From positions 744,001 to 808,000 of the forward strand of contig JAEUQU010000002.1 in NCBI GenBank assembly GCA_016789455.1: a stretch of DNA of 64,000 nt, read 5' to 3'. Below, in pieces: positions 53,614-62,064 of the stretch. The translations under genes were made by a program, and so were the position numbers. The notes beneath the pieces were generated by a model. That model did no database searches. It had not been told where the DNA came from and worked only from the letters and a program-made list of their open reading frames with translations. The first letter of the stretch is position 1. Each line of letters opens with the position of its first letter. This DNA comes from Candidatus Saccharibacteria bacterium (GTDB taxonomy: Bacteria > Patescibacteriota > Saccharimonadia > Saccharimonadales > Saccharimonadaceae).

Positions 53614-54436
53614 ACTTCCCTGGCGGCGTCGCCGGCAACGCGGCTTTACCCTCTCGGAGCTGATGATCGTCATTCCCATCAGCGCTATCATCATGGGAAC
53701 GCTCTATACCTTCATGGTGACGCTCTATATGAACAATCTCAAGCAGGTCGGACGCATGGACGTGGTCAGCGAAGTCAATGCCGGCCTGAACCAGATGCGC
53801 GAGGTCATCGGCACCGGGTACGGCCCGGTCATGGCTCTGAGTGACGGCGTGACTGATTCATCCGCGCCGCCCGGCGGCTGGGCAGCCACCAACGAGGAGC
53901 CCTACTCGACGCTCATCATGGCCATGCCGGCCACCTCGACCGTCAATGCCCTTGACCCCAACCGCACTATCATCCGGCTTGCCCAGAACGGCTGCGACGT
54001 CAACACCATGACCGGCAATCCCCCGTTCGTCTACAACTTCGTCTTCTTCGTGAAGGACGAAAAATTATACCGCCGCACCCTGACCGACACGACACCGCCC
54101 GACATCTGCGGCACCGCCGCCCAGGTGCCGACCTGTCCGGCGAGCCCGGGCCAGACCAGCTGTCCCAAGGACCGGCTGATCGCCGAGAATGTCAGCCGCT
54201 TTGAAGTACGCTACCAGACGCCGACTACCGGCTACCACCCCAACATGCTGTGTCCAGTCGGCACTGAACCGGAATCGACCGAAGATTACCTGCAGGCCTG
54301 CGAATACCCGGACGCCACTGCTGACGCGACCGTCCTGACCATTGTGCTTGGCATTACCCGCCTCGTCGACGGCGCAGACTACACGTACAGCCACCGTTTC
54401 TCAATCAAGCCGCTCGGCGGGGATGTTGACGACTGA
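53609..54436 (+). CDS. minor prepilin (PulJ-like), unit B second gene, probable ATT start
   Basis: A 275-aa paralogue of the 47873 product. The first ATG in this frame (53663) would cut into the prepilin signal (after GFTLSEL), so the real start must be upstream. The only fitting codon is ATT at 53609, with GGGAGG 8 nt before it and the stop of the previous gene overlapping (TATTAA). This gives the leader MKLPWRRRRQR before G|FTLSELMIVI. No ATG, GTG or TTG is present in frame between them and the upstream part. Cysteine pattern as in copy A. Confidence 0.75.
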   Translation: MKLPWRRRRQRGFTLSELMIVIPISAIIMGTLYTFMVTLYMNNLKQVGRMDVVSEVNAGLNQMREVIGTGYGPVMALSDGVTDSSAPPGGWAATNEEPYSTLIMAMPATSTVNALDPNRTIIRLAQNGCDVNTMTGNPPFVYNFVFFVKDEKLYRRTLTDTTPPDICGTAAQVPTCPASPGQTSCPKDRLIAENVSRFEVRYQTPTTGYHPNMLCPVGTEPESTEDYLQACEYPDATADATVLTIVLGITRLVDGADYTYSHRFSIKPLGGDVDD

Positions 54437-56559
54437 TGGGCCGTACACCTTCCCCTGCCACCCCTGCGAGCGGCTACCTGCTGGCCTCGATCCTGATGTT
54501 GACGACAGCCATGACCATCCTGAGCTTCGCCATTTTCGATACCGCCAACATCGCCCGCCGGGCCTTGGAAACCGAGTTATACAAGCGGCTGGCCAACGAC
54601 GCGGCGCAATCCGGCATCGAATATGCCTACAACCGCGTCGCCGCCTCCTATACCTACAGCGGCAGCGCCGCGCCCACGGACTGCGCCAACACCAGCCCCA
54701 CCCTGGCGCCGTACGTCCTGACCGAACCGGGCTATTGCACCACTTTCAGAGTGCAGGAAGTGTCGGAGGGCCGCTTTGTCAGTACGGGCTACGTCATCAT
54801 CAAACAGGGCTCCGCCACCCGCCGCATCGCCCAGAACCAGTACGTTGCCTTTATTGACGCCGCCACGCCTACCGGCATCACCAACACCTCGTCACTGACG
54901 CGCACCGGCCGCCTGCAGGTATCGACCGGCGGCAACAGCGCCTGGGGCACCGGACCGTACACGCCCCTCGACAGCTTTACTCCCCGACCCAGGACGCTGC
55001 TGATTGCCACGGTCGTTGTCGACGAGGACTGCGACGCCAGCCACAGCTTCGACTCATCCGCCAGTACCGTCACGCTGAGCGGAGGCGGCCTGTCATGGAG
55101 TACCGTCGAAGGCAGGGGTGTCTCGACCGAGAATGCGCCGTGCGACGTGGCCGTCAAAGCCTTCGCTGCCTTCGTCGGTGCCACTGCTCCCAATAACCTG
55201 CAGGTGACGGTCGATGCCGGCTCCGCCAGAGTCTGGGCCTACACCGTGTACGTCCATGAATACAAGAACTTCGATCCGGATGGTGCCATCGTCTCGCCTA
55301 AAAGCTCCTTTTACAGCGCCACCAGCGATGCCACTTTCTCATTTGCACTGGACAGCACTCCGGCCGCCGGCGACATCAAGGTGGGCGCGGCAGCGATGCA
55401 AGCCCAGGATCCGGGCGATACCGGCATCAGCGGCTGGCGGACACGGACTGATTGGACGACCGTCAACGAATCGACCGACATGGTCACGTTCGGGGCCACC
55501 AGCCAGATCAACGTCGCGCCCGGCCAGCTGACACCGCGCGTAGAATTCGGCACCACCACGCTCACCAACCCGCCGCAGGATGTCGCCATGATCGGGTACA
55601 TCATCAAGCAGGGCCAGGGCGGCAACAGCTCGCTGCCCTCCGGCAGCAACGACATCTGGTACGCCGGCAACAACACCAGCTACGCCCGCGAAGGCCTCAG
55701 TTCTCTGATTCATAATAATTACCTGTACTCTATCGGCGGCTGCAACAGCGCACAGGCCTCTACCGCCTCGATATCGTACTCACCGCTTAATGCCAACGGC
55801 ACCACCAGTGCCGCTACTGCCACCTTCGGTCTGCCGTTCGCATCCTGCCATGGCGCCGCGGCCGTGTACAATGGGCGCTTCTATGCCGGCGGCGGCAATA
55901 ACCGCGCCAACATCTATTATTCGACGCCGCAGGCCAATGGTGAAATGCCCAGCAGCTGGAACATTTCCCCCGCCACCAGCACGGTCACCAACCTCTACGG
56001 CGCCACCATGGAGGCCTACAACGGCTGGCTCTACCTGATCGGCGGCCTCTACTCCGTCAACGGCAACAGCACCAACAATACGGCAGTGACGCGCTATGCC
56101 ATCAATAGCGGCACAGGCGCGCTCAGCGGCGAGACCAGCCAGAACAACTGGTTCAACGGCGAAGATCCATACTGCCTGGACAGCGCCATCGTCAACGGCC
56201 GCATGTACGTGCTGACCTTCAACAAGCTGCTGCGGGCGACCATCAACGCCGACGGCTCGCTCGGCGCCTTCACCGCTTATCCGATACCCGCCAACCGTGA
56301 CTGCGGCCGCCTGGCCATGACCAACTCCTACGCCTACGTCCTCGGCGGCTCCGTCAGCCGCTCGATCTACTACGCTCCCATCGACAGTGGCACCGGCGCC
56401 ATCGGCACCTGGAGCAACGCCATCTATTCGTTGCCAAGCAAACGCGAAGCCGGTGCCGCCCACGCGTATAACGGCTTTTTGTACTACATCAGCGGCACTG
56501 ACGTTTCCGCCCATACCACCACTGGCAGCCAGGTGTGGTTCAGCGCGCTGCAGCCTTAA
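54436..56559 (+). CDS. large pilus-tip protein, Kelch-type propeller (copy 3)
   Basis: A 707-aa protein of the same family as the two at 48713 and 50919. It has the PilX-like start (GYLLASILMLTTAMTILSF and KRLANDAAQSGIEYAYN), the beta-sandwich-like domain and the C-terminal propeller (HNNYLYSIGG, YNGRFYAGGG, YNGWLYLIGG, YNGFLYYISG). The polyglycine linker is missing here and replaced by a short TNTSSLTRT segment. It is the most divergent copy. The start codon overlaps the previous stop, so it is translationally coupled. Confidence 0.75.
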   Translation: MGRTPSPATPASGYLLASILMLTTAMTILSFAIFDTANIARRALETELYKRLANDAAQSGIEYAYNRVAASYTYSGSAAPTDCANTSPTLAPYVLTEPGYCTTFRVQEVSEGRFVSTGYVIIKQGSATRRIAQNQYVAFIDAATPTGITNTSSLTRTGRLQVSTGGNSAWGTGPYTPLDSFTPRPRTLLIATVVVDEDCDASHSFDSSASTVTLSGGGLSWSTVEGRGVSTENAPCDVAVKAFAAFVGATAPNNLQVTVDAGSARVWAYTVYVHEYKNFDPDGAIVSPKSSFYSATSDATFSFALDSTPAAGDIKVGAAAMQAQDPGDTGISGWRTRTDWTTVNESTDMVTFGATSQINVAPGQLTPRVEFGTTTLTNPPQDVAMIGYIIKQGQGGNSSLPSGSNDIWYAGNNTSYAREGLSSLIHNNYLYSIGGCNSAQASTASISYSPLNANGTTSAATATFGLPFASCHGAAAVYNGRFYAGGGNNRANIYYSTPQANGEMPSSWNISPATSTVTNLYGATMEAYNGWLYLIGGLYSVNGNSTNNTAVTRYAINSGTGALSGETSQNNWFNGEDPYCLDSAIVNGRMYVLTFNKLLRATINADGSLGAFTAYPIPANRDCGRLAMTNSYAYVLGGSVSRSIYYAPIDSGTGAIGTWSNAIYSLPSKREAGAAHAYNGFLYYISGTDVSAHTTTGSQVWFSALQP

Positions 56560-57461
56560 CGGCGCAGCCGGTTACTGTTCAATACAGGCTTGATGGGCAA
56601 CACCCGGCGCACCCGGCCGGCATCAACCGGACGCCCTTCTACGGCGGCGTCTATTTCTTCGGCCACATAGCGCGCAAAGTTCTCACCCACATCATGCGGC
56701 TCGTACAACTTGACCAAAGTGATATTGTCGTGCCGGCGCGCCAAACGGGCCAGATGCCGCTGGATGATGAAGATATCGAGCCGCCCCACCAGCAGCCGCA
56801 CCGGCACCGACAGCCCCGAGAGGTCCTCATGGGTGGTCTGGCCGATGATGGTGTTGGCCAGACTCTGCTTAAAGGGATACCACTGCGTCTCGGTCAGCCC
56901 GAAACCAGGCGCCAGCTTGCCAGCCAGTCGCCGCACCTGCTCAAAGGTCTTGATAGTGAATTCCTGCCGCTGCATAATAAAGTTATAGAGGGCGACATAG
57001 GCGGCATCCTGCCGGGGCAGAATCCCGAGTAACTTATCGGTTCGATAGACAGGCATACTGCAAAGGATCAACTGCCTGAACAACTGCGGTTGCCGCCGGG
57101 CGACCTCGACGGCGATCAGCGCCCCCATGGAGTGGCCCACCAGGATGACATTCCGCTTTAGGCGCAGCTTGCGTAACGTATAGATGACCGCATCGGCATG
57201 ATCCTGCACAGTATAGCCGATATCCTGCGGCGCCGGCGAATCGCCAAAGCCCAACAGGTCTAGTGCGACTACCCGGCAGCGGCTTCTGATATGCGGATGA
57301 ACAAAATCCCAGGCCTTATGATTATTGGCGATGCCATGGAGCAGTACCACCGTCGGGCCGCGCCGAGGTCCACGGTCGAATGGCGCCGCCAGCCGGTAGC
57401 GCCGCGGAAAGATACCGCGCCACCAGCGGACAAGCCGGCCTTGCACGGCTGCAAAACTCAT
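56556..57461 (-). CDS. alpha/beta hydrolase
   Basis: A 301-aa hydrolase. The oxyanion region reads VVLLHGIANNHKAWD, the nucleophile elbow VGHSMGALIAVE, the acid VGRLDIFI and the catalytic histidine YEPHDVGEN, so the triad is complete. There is no signal peptide; the basic N terminus may touch the membrane. Substrate unknown (lipid or ester hydrolases are common in this class). Convergent with the last propeller gene, with a 4-nt overlap. Confidence 0.82.
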   Translation of the reverse strand: MSFAAVQGRLVRWWRGIFPRRYRLAAPFDRGPRRGPTVVLLHGIANNHKAWDFVHPHIRSRCRVVALDLLGFGDSPAPQDIGYTVQDHADAVIYTLRKLRLKRNVILVGHSMGALIAVEVARRQPQLFRQLILCSMPVYRTDKLLGILPRQDAAYVALYNFIMQRQEFTIKTFEQVRRLAGKLAPGFGLTETQWYPFKQSLANTIIGQTTHEDLSGLSVPVRLLVGRLDIFIIQRHLARLARRHDNITLVKLYEPHDVGENFARYVAEEIDAAVEGRPVDAGRVRRVLPIKPVLNSNRLRR

Positions 57462-57472
57462 GCCCGTGCCGT

Positions 57473-57988
57473 TTATCCCCGCCAACCGGTCTGACCTTTG
57501 ACGTGAATCCAGCGGACGATCTTGCCGTCCAGGAGCAGGTGGCTGAAGAAGCCGATGACGGCGGCGCCGTACACCAGCAGGGCCGTCGGCAGGACGTCGT
57601 CCTTGTACAGGTATGGAATGATGACGATCGGTGACGGCACCAGCATCATGGCCCACTTGCTATGGGTCCAGCCGCGGTGGTGGCTCAGGACCGGCATCAT
57701 ACAGAGCAGGCCGAAGTAGGCTGCCGCTTCGAACTGCCCGGCGAAGATCAGGAGCACATCAGCGCCAAAGGCCAGGCCATAAAAGATATCCTGGCCTTTG
57801 GAGTTGGTATCGATATCCGGCCACAGTCCGAACAGCACGGCCACGATGAACAGGCCTACTACCAGCTGCCAGTCGGTCAGCAAGCCGCTGGTATACGTTA
57901 GAAAAGCGAACGGCAATACTGTCAGCACCGCGACATAGATGGCGCAGGCCACAGCCGCGCCGATGGTATGACCCTTATACCCTGGCAT
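57473..57988 (-). CDS. YdjM-like membrane metal-dependent hydrolase family
   Basis: A 171-aa membrane protein with about four helices. The metal-binding set of the YdjM (PF04307) family is present: early GHTIGAA, PDIDTNSKGQD, SHHRGWTHSK and HLLLDGK. Family members are poorly characterised inner-membrane proteins, in E. coli linked to the SOS regulon. It lies 12 nt upstream of the alpha/beta hydrolase gene and probably shares its transcript. TTTCACGTGAAA lies about 36 nt upstream. Confidence 0.8.
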   Translation of the reverse strand: MPGYKGHTIGAAVACAIYVAVLTVLPFAFLTYTSGLLTDWQLVVGLFIVAVLFGLWPDIDTNSKGQDIFYGLAFGADVLLIFAGQFEAAAYFGLLCMMPVLSHHRGWTHSKWAMMLVPSPIVIIPYLYKDDVLPTALLVYGAAVIGFFSHLLLDGKIVRWIHVKGQTGWRG

Positions 57989-58023
57989 GTCCTGATTATA
58001 CCTTAATTTGACTTATGCTTACT

Positions 58024-58035
58024 TTTCACGTGAAA
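58024..58035. promoter_or_regulatory. palindrome TTTCACGTGAAA upstream of the YdjM-like gene
   Basis: Third copy of the palindrome, in the same CTTTTCACGTGAAA context as at 17556 and 31544. On the plus strand it sits in a promoter-like frame (CTTACT, 17 bp, CATTTT) with no gene behind it; on the minus strand it precedes the YdjM-like gene. Confidence 0.5.
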
Positions 58036-58055
58036 TATAACATTTTGGCGGCCGG

Positions 58056-59345
58056 CTACAGCAGATAGTACTGCGCCGCCCAGACGCCCATCCCGACTGC
58101 GAACCCGGCCAGCGCAGGCAGCGTACCGATGCGGAAGTATGTTCCAAAATCCAGCTGCTTCAGGCTTCCCATCGCCACGACGCCAGCAGCACTGGCAATG
58201 ATGAAAATGGACCCGCCCGTGCCGGCGGCCAGCGCCGTCAACGCCCACAGCTCCGGATCGGTCATCGGCAGGACGGTAATGGCCATGGCGACGAGAGACG
58301 AGTTATCGAGAATACTCGACATCAGGCCGATGGCAATGTTCACATAGATCAGATGCAGATCCGAAGGCGACTGCCCGACGGCTATATCCGAAAGGAACGC
58401 CAGCACACCGATAGTGCCAAGCGCCGAGACACTGAGCAGGATACCTATGATGAACTTGATTGATGAGATATCGATGGCCTGCATCAGTTTCTCGATGTTT
58501 GCCGTCATGTGCGTCTGGTGATCGTGGCGGCTTTTTGTCTTAGCGCCTTCAATCATCAGCCACGTGAGACCCAGTCCAAACAGCAATCCGAAATACGGCG
58601 GCAGACCGATAGTATTCATGCCGAGCGGTAGCAGGAAGCTGAGCAACGCAGTTGAGATGATCAGCCGCTCGCTCAATGAAAGCTTCACGACGTCACCTTC
58701 CTCGCGCTTCATGAAACTGGCATTATCCAGCTGGCGATACAGCAGGCCAAGCGCCGTCAGGAAGATGGCGAAGGCCGGCAGGAATGCGTAGCGGATCACT
58801 TCCGTTGCCGTGAACTTGTCCGCCAGCCAGAGCAGTACTGTCGTCACGTCACCGATCGGCGACCAGGCACCGCCGGCATTGGCAGCGATGACGATGCCCG
58901 CGCCGGCGACGAGCAGATTTTTGCCTTCGAAGAACCGGCGGGCAATCTGCAACATAACGATGGTGATGGCAATGTTATCCAGGATGGCCGAGAAAGAGAA
59001 GGTCAGGACCATAATAAGGATGAACTGTTGCTTGTCACCGACCTTCAGCTTAATAAGCTTTGAGCGGATCAGATCAAACAGACGGTAATGCACCAGTATC
59101 TCAATCAACGCCATGGCACCCAGCAAAAACGCGACAATGCCAAAAAGTTCGGCGCCAGTGTTATGCACCGCCGCCTCGAGTTGTTCGCTGTTTTTAGAGT
59201 GCAGCTGTACTGCTGCGATAATCCACAGGACGGTGCCCATGCAGAGGGCAATCGCCGATTTATGCGTACCGAGCCGCTGTTCCAAAGTAATGAGCGTATA
59301 CCCCGCCAAGAAGACGCCTGCCGCGCAAAAGCCGAAAATATCCAT
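58056..59345 (-). CDS. NhaD-type sodium/proton antiporter
   Basis: A 429-aa membrane protein with about 12 helices of the ion-transporter (IT) superfamily. The NhaD hallmarks are present: FSAILDNIAITIVML and NAGGAWSPIGDVTTVLLW in one half and LMSSILDNSSLVAMAIT in the other. It would exchange sodium or lithium for protons. A fermentative, host-attached cell would use it for pH and sodium balance (inference). Single gene; the upstream region has TGAGAGAAC before the ATG. Confidence 0.85.
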   Translation of the reverse strand: MDIFGFCAAGVFLAGYTLITLEQRLGTHKSAIALCMGTVLWIIAAVQLHSKNSEQLEAAVHNTGAELFGIVAFLLGAMALIEILVHYRLFDLIRSKLIKLKVGDKQQFILIMVLTFSFSAILDNIAITIVMLQIARRFFEGKNLLVAGAGIVIAANAGGAWSPIGDVTTVLLWLADKFTATEVIRYAFLPAFAIFLTALGLLYRQLDNASFMKREEGDVVKLSLSERLIISTALLSFLLPLGMNTIGLPPYFGLLFGLGLTWLMIEGAKTKSRHDHQTHMTANIEKLMQAIDISSIKFIIGILLSVSALGTIGVLAFLSDIAVGQSPSDLHLIYVNIAIGLMSSILDNSSLVAMAITVLPMTDPELWALTALAAGTGGSIFIIASAAGVVAMGSLKQLDFGTYFRIGTLPALAGFAVGMGVWAAQYYLL

Positions 59346-59418
59346 AGTGTTCTCTCAAGATTTTATTTGACGCTATGAATACACTACGCCTATCATAGCC
59401 GGAATTCAAGACTTACAT

Positions 59419-59829
59419 TCAGGCGGTCGCGGCATCGCCGAACGGCGACTGCCGCTGCCGCTCAATTTCGTGGATGCGGTGGTGCTCCAGGCCGAAGTGA
59501 TGTGCCAGTTCGTGCCAGAGCGTGTGCTTGACCTGGCCGCGCAGCTCTTCCATGGTACTGACAGCCGCCAGCATGGGCAGTTTGAAAATGGTGATCTTGT
59601 CGGGCAATACCAGGTTATAGCCAGCACCGCGATGAGTCTGTGGAATGCCTTCGTAGAGGCCGAACAGGGTCTGATCGCAGCGGAGCTTGAGCTGCTCGCG
59701 CTGGTGCGGCGTCGGCTCGTCGTCCCAGGTGATGGCGACGTTGTTCATCTCCTGCGCGTAGTGCTCGGGCAGCTCGTCCATGGCGTCTGCAATCATCTGT
59801 TCAAATTCTTTATCCGACACCTCGAGCAT
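59419..59829 (-). CDS. minimal zincin-type metallopeptidase (COG3824-like)
   Basis: A 136-aa protein with the zinc motif WHELAHHFGLEHHRI (HExxH plus a third ligand downstream) and the preceding ITIFKLPM strand and LRGQVKHTL helix. These small cytoplasmic zincins are widespread and uncharacterised. It starts 7 nt after the lysS stop, so both are on one transcript. Confidence 0.82.
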   Translation of the reverse strand: MLEVSDKEFEQMIADAMDELPEHYAQEMNNVAITWDDEPTPHQREQLKLRCDQTLFGLYEGIPQTHRGAGYNLVLPDKITIFKLPMLAAVSTMEELRGQVKHTLWHELAHHFGLEHHRIHEIERQRQSPFGDAATA

Positions 59830-59835
59830 CGATGC

Positions 59836-61365
59836 CTACCCTTCCGCCTTGAACACTTCAGGATAGATACCGCGCGTCACGTCATCGACACTGCGGCGCA
59901 GCTGCGGGAACGGCACGCCCTCACGGGCGGTGACGCCCTCTAGAATCCAAAAGAGACGCTCGGAATGGCCATAGCCGCAGGCTGGCGGCATACCATATTC
60001 GAGCATCTCCACGAAGTCGATGTCAAGCATCATGGCCTCATCGTCACCGGCGTCACGCAGTTGTTGCTGCTCCAGAAAACGGTTCAGCTGATCCACCGGG
60101 TCATTGAGTTCGCTATAGGCCTTGCAGGCTTCGGTGCCGCCCAGCAGCAGGTTGAACTGCTCGGTCAGCCGGCCATCGGCGGCCTGTAGCTTGGCAAGGG
60201 GCTGCAGGAAGGTCGGGATATCCACCAGAAAGGCCGGACCGGCCAGTTCGACGCGGACTTTCTTCCACAGCTTATCGATGCAGCGGCCGACGTTGTCGCC
60301 CTTCTCCAGTTCAATCTTGTGTTCTTTTATCTTGGCCTGGACTTCGGTGAGCGTACAGTTGAACACATCAATGCCGTAACGGTCGCGGATGACCTCGACG
60401 AAGCTGACACGCGGCCAATCAGTGCCGTCTTTGCCAAAGTCGACCGTCATGCCATTCGCCAATGTAAACTGGCGGGTGCCCCAGGTGGCATCGGCGATGC
60501 ACCGCAACATCCGCTGCGTGAGTTCCATGCCGAGGTCCCAGTTGGCGTAGGCCCAGTACCACTCCATGGCAACGTGCTCCGGCAGGTGTTCATCGGAGTA
60601 GTTCTCGTTGCGGAAGCGCGGGCCGATATCGAAGACTTTTTCGTAGCCGCCGCCGATCAGGCGTTTCAACGGCAGTTCGTGGCTGATGCGCAGGTAGAAC
60701 TCCTCGTCGAGCGCATCCATATGGGTGACGAAGGGATTGGCGTCAGCTCCGCCGGTGGTGTGCTCCAGGACGGGCACGTTGATTTCGATGAAGCCTTCGG
60801 CCAGCAAGAACTCACGGGCGGCCTGCCAAAAGCGGCTGCGGCGGATGAAGCGCTGGCGCACCTCTTCATTAATAGCGGTGTCGACATAGCGGCGGCGCAG
60901 GCGCTCCTCTTTGTCTTTGAGGCCGTCAAAGCTGGTCGGCAACGGGCGCAGGGCTTTGGTCAGCAGGCGCAGGCGCTGCACATCGACGGAGACTTCCCCG
61001 GTCTTGGTTTTGATGACCGGGCCGGCTGCCTCGATGAAATCACCGGTATCAAGCAGGGGCAGTTCAGCAAAACCGATAGTACCGGCCGCGACATCCAAGG
61101 GTGATACGTTGTCGGCCCGCAGGAACAGCTGCAGGCTGCCGCTGGCATCGCGGACGGCGATGAAAGCGATCTTGCCGAACTTACGGATAGCCGTGACGCG
61201 CCCCACCACGCTGACGTCCGTGTTCTCGAGCGTTGCAAAGTCAGCAGTAATAGCCCCCAGCTCGTGGCTGCGGTGTGCCTTGGCCGGGTACGGATCGATT
61301 CCCTTCGTCTTGAGTTCATCAAGCTTCCTCAGCCGTTCGTTGCGGTAGTCTTTCAGTGTTGCCAT
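59836..61365 (-). CDS. lysS: lysine-tRNA ligase, class II
   Basis: A 509-aa class II LysRS. The N-terminal OB fold (VVGRVTAIRKFGKIAF) binds the anticodon. Motif 2 is FDIGPRFRNENYSDEHLPEH (FRNE) and motif 3 is in the C-terminal glycine-arginine region, here PPACGYGHSERLFWILEG, where the usual GIGIDR core appears as GYGHSERL. Some CPR LysRS show such drift; activity is likely but the motif is unusual. GGAGG and a TATACT box precede the ATG. Confidence 0.93.
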   Translation of the reverse strand: MATLKDYRNERLRKLDELKTKGIDPYPAKAHRSHELGAITADFATLENTDVSVVGRVTAIRKFGKIAFIAVRDASGSLQLFLRADNVSPLDVAAGTIGFAELPLLDTGDFIEAAGPVIKTKTGEVSVDVQRLRLLTKALRPLPTSFDGLKDKEERLRRRYVDTAINEEVRQRFIRRSRFWQAAREFLLAEGFIEINVPVLEHTTGGADANPFVTHMDALDEEFYLRISHELPLKRLIGGGYEKVFDIGPRFRNENYSDEHLPEHVAMEWYWAYANWDLGMELTQRMLRCIADATWGTRQFTLANGMTVDFGKDGTDWPRVSFVEVIRDRYGIDVFNCTLTEVQAKIKEHKIELEKGDNVGRCIDKLWKKVRVELAGPAFLVDIPTFLQPLAKLQAADGRLTEQFNLLLGGTEACKAYSELNDPVDQLNRFLEQQQLRDAGDDEAMMLDIDFVEMLEYGMPPACGYGHSERLFWILEGVTAREGVPFPQLRRSVDDVTRGIYPEVFKAEG

Positions 61366-61419
61366 ATTCCTCCAGTATATCTGTTAGAAGCCGTATTTTC
61401 CAGTCGGGCCACCCGCCAC

Positions 61420-61454
61420 AAAAAAGAAACGGCACCGTGCATACGCCGGTACCG
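61420..61454 (-). terminator. intrinsic terminator of greA
   Basis: CGGTACCG and CGGTGCCG arms (one G-U pair) with a 9-nt loop, followed by TTTCTTTTTT on the minus strand. Confidence 0.78.
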
Positions 61455-61475
61455 CTCTTTCATATACACACTGGT

Positions 61476-61934
61476 TTAAGACAGATTGGTGATTTCGTAT
61501 TCCATCTTGCCTTTGGGGGTAGTGATGGTAATCTTGTCACTGATCTTCTTGCCGATCAGGGCGCTGCCGATAGGCGATTCGTTACTGATCTTGCCCTCGA
61601 GTGGATCAGCCTCGACCGAACCGACGATGGTGTAGGTGACGGTCTTGCCTTCGGTCTTCATCTCGACAGTGCTGCCGATGCCGACCTTGGTTCCCTTGCC
61701 GCCCTTGATGATGGTGGCGTGCTTGAGAATACTCTCAATCTCGGCGATACGGGTCTCTACCTGGGACTGTTCGTCCTTGGCGGCGCTGTACTCAGCGTTT
61801 TCGCTCAGGTCCCCAAAATCGCGGGCAGTAGCGATCTTGCTGGCAATGACGCCACGCTGGCCGATCAGTTCGTCTAATTCGTTCTCAAGCTCGAGCTTGC
61901 CGTCTTTGGTCAATTGGTAATCTTTTTTAATCAT
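61476..61934 (-). CDS. greA: transcription elongation factor GreA
   Basis: A 152-aa factor. The N-terminal coiled coil carries the acidic tip (ATARDFGDLSENAEYSAAKDEQ) that reaches the RNA polymerase active site to trigger transcript cleavage. The C-terminal FKBP-like domain contains YTIVGSVEADPLEGKISNES and IGSALIGKK. ATG at 61934 is chosen; a TTG four codons earlier is too close to the GGAAGG site. It has its own promoter and terminator. Confidence 0.95.
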   Translation of the reverse strand: MIKKDYQLTKDGKLELENELDELIGQRGVIASKIATARDFGDLSENAEYSAAKDEQSQVETRIAEIESILKHATIIKGGKGTKVGIGSTVEMKTEGKTVTYTIVGSVEADPLEGKISNESPIGSALIGKKISDKITITTPKGKMEYEITNLS

Positions 61935-62026
61935 GGTGTTATGCAACCTTCCTTTCTCCCCGGTCTCCGGAACTTTGGGGTAACCGGAGGCATCCTGTCG
62001 GGTGTCCGATAGGAGCTGGGAAACTT

Positions 62027-62055
62027 ATTCTATCTCTTTCTTTATTATTTTGCAA
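62027..62055 (-). promoter_or_regulatory. promoter of greA
   Basis: TTGCAA (62050-62055), 17-bp spacer, TAGAAT (62027-62032). The leader of about 85 nt contains CTCCGG and CCGGAG arms. Confidence 0.7.
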
Positions 62056-62064
62056 TGCTATGCG

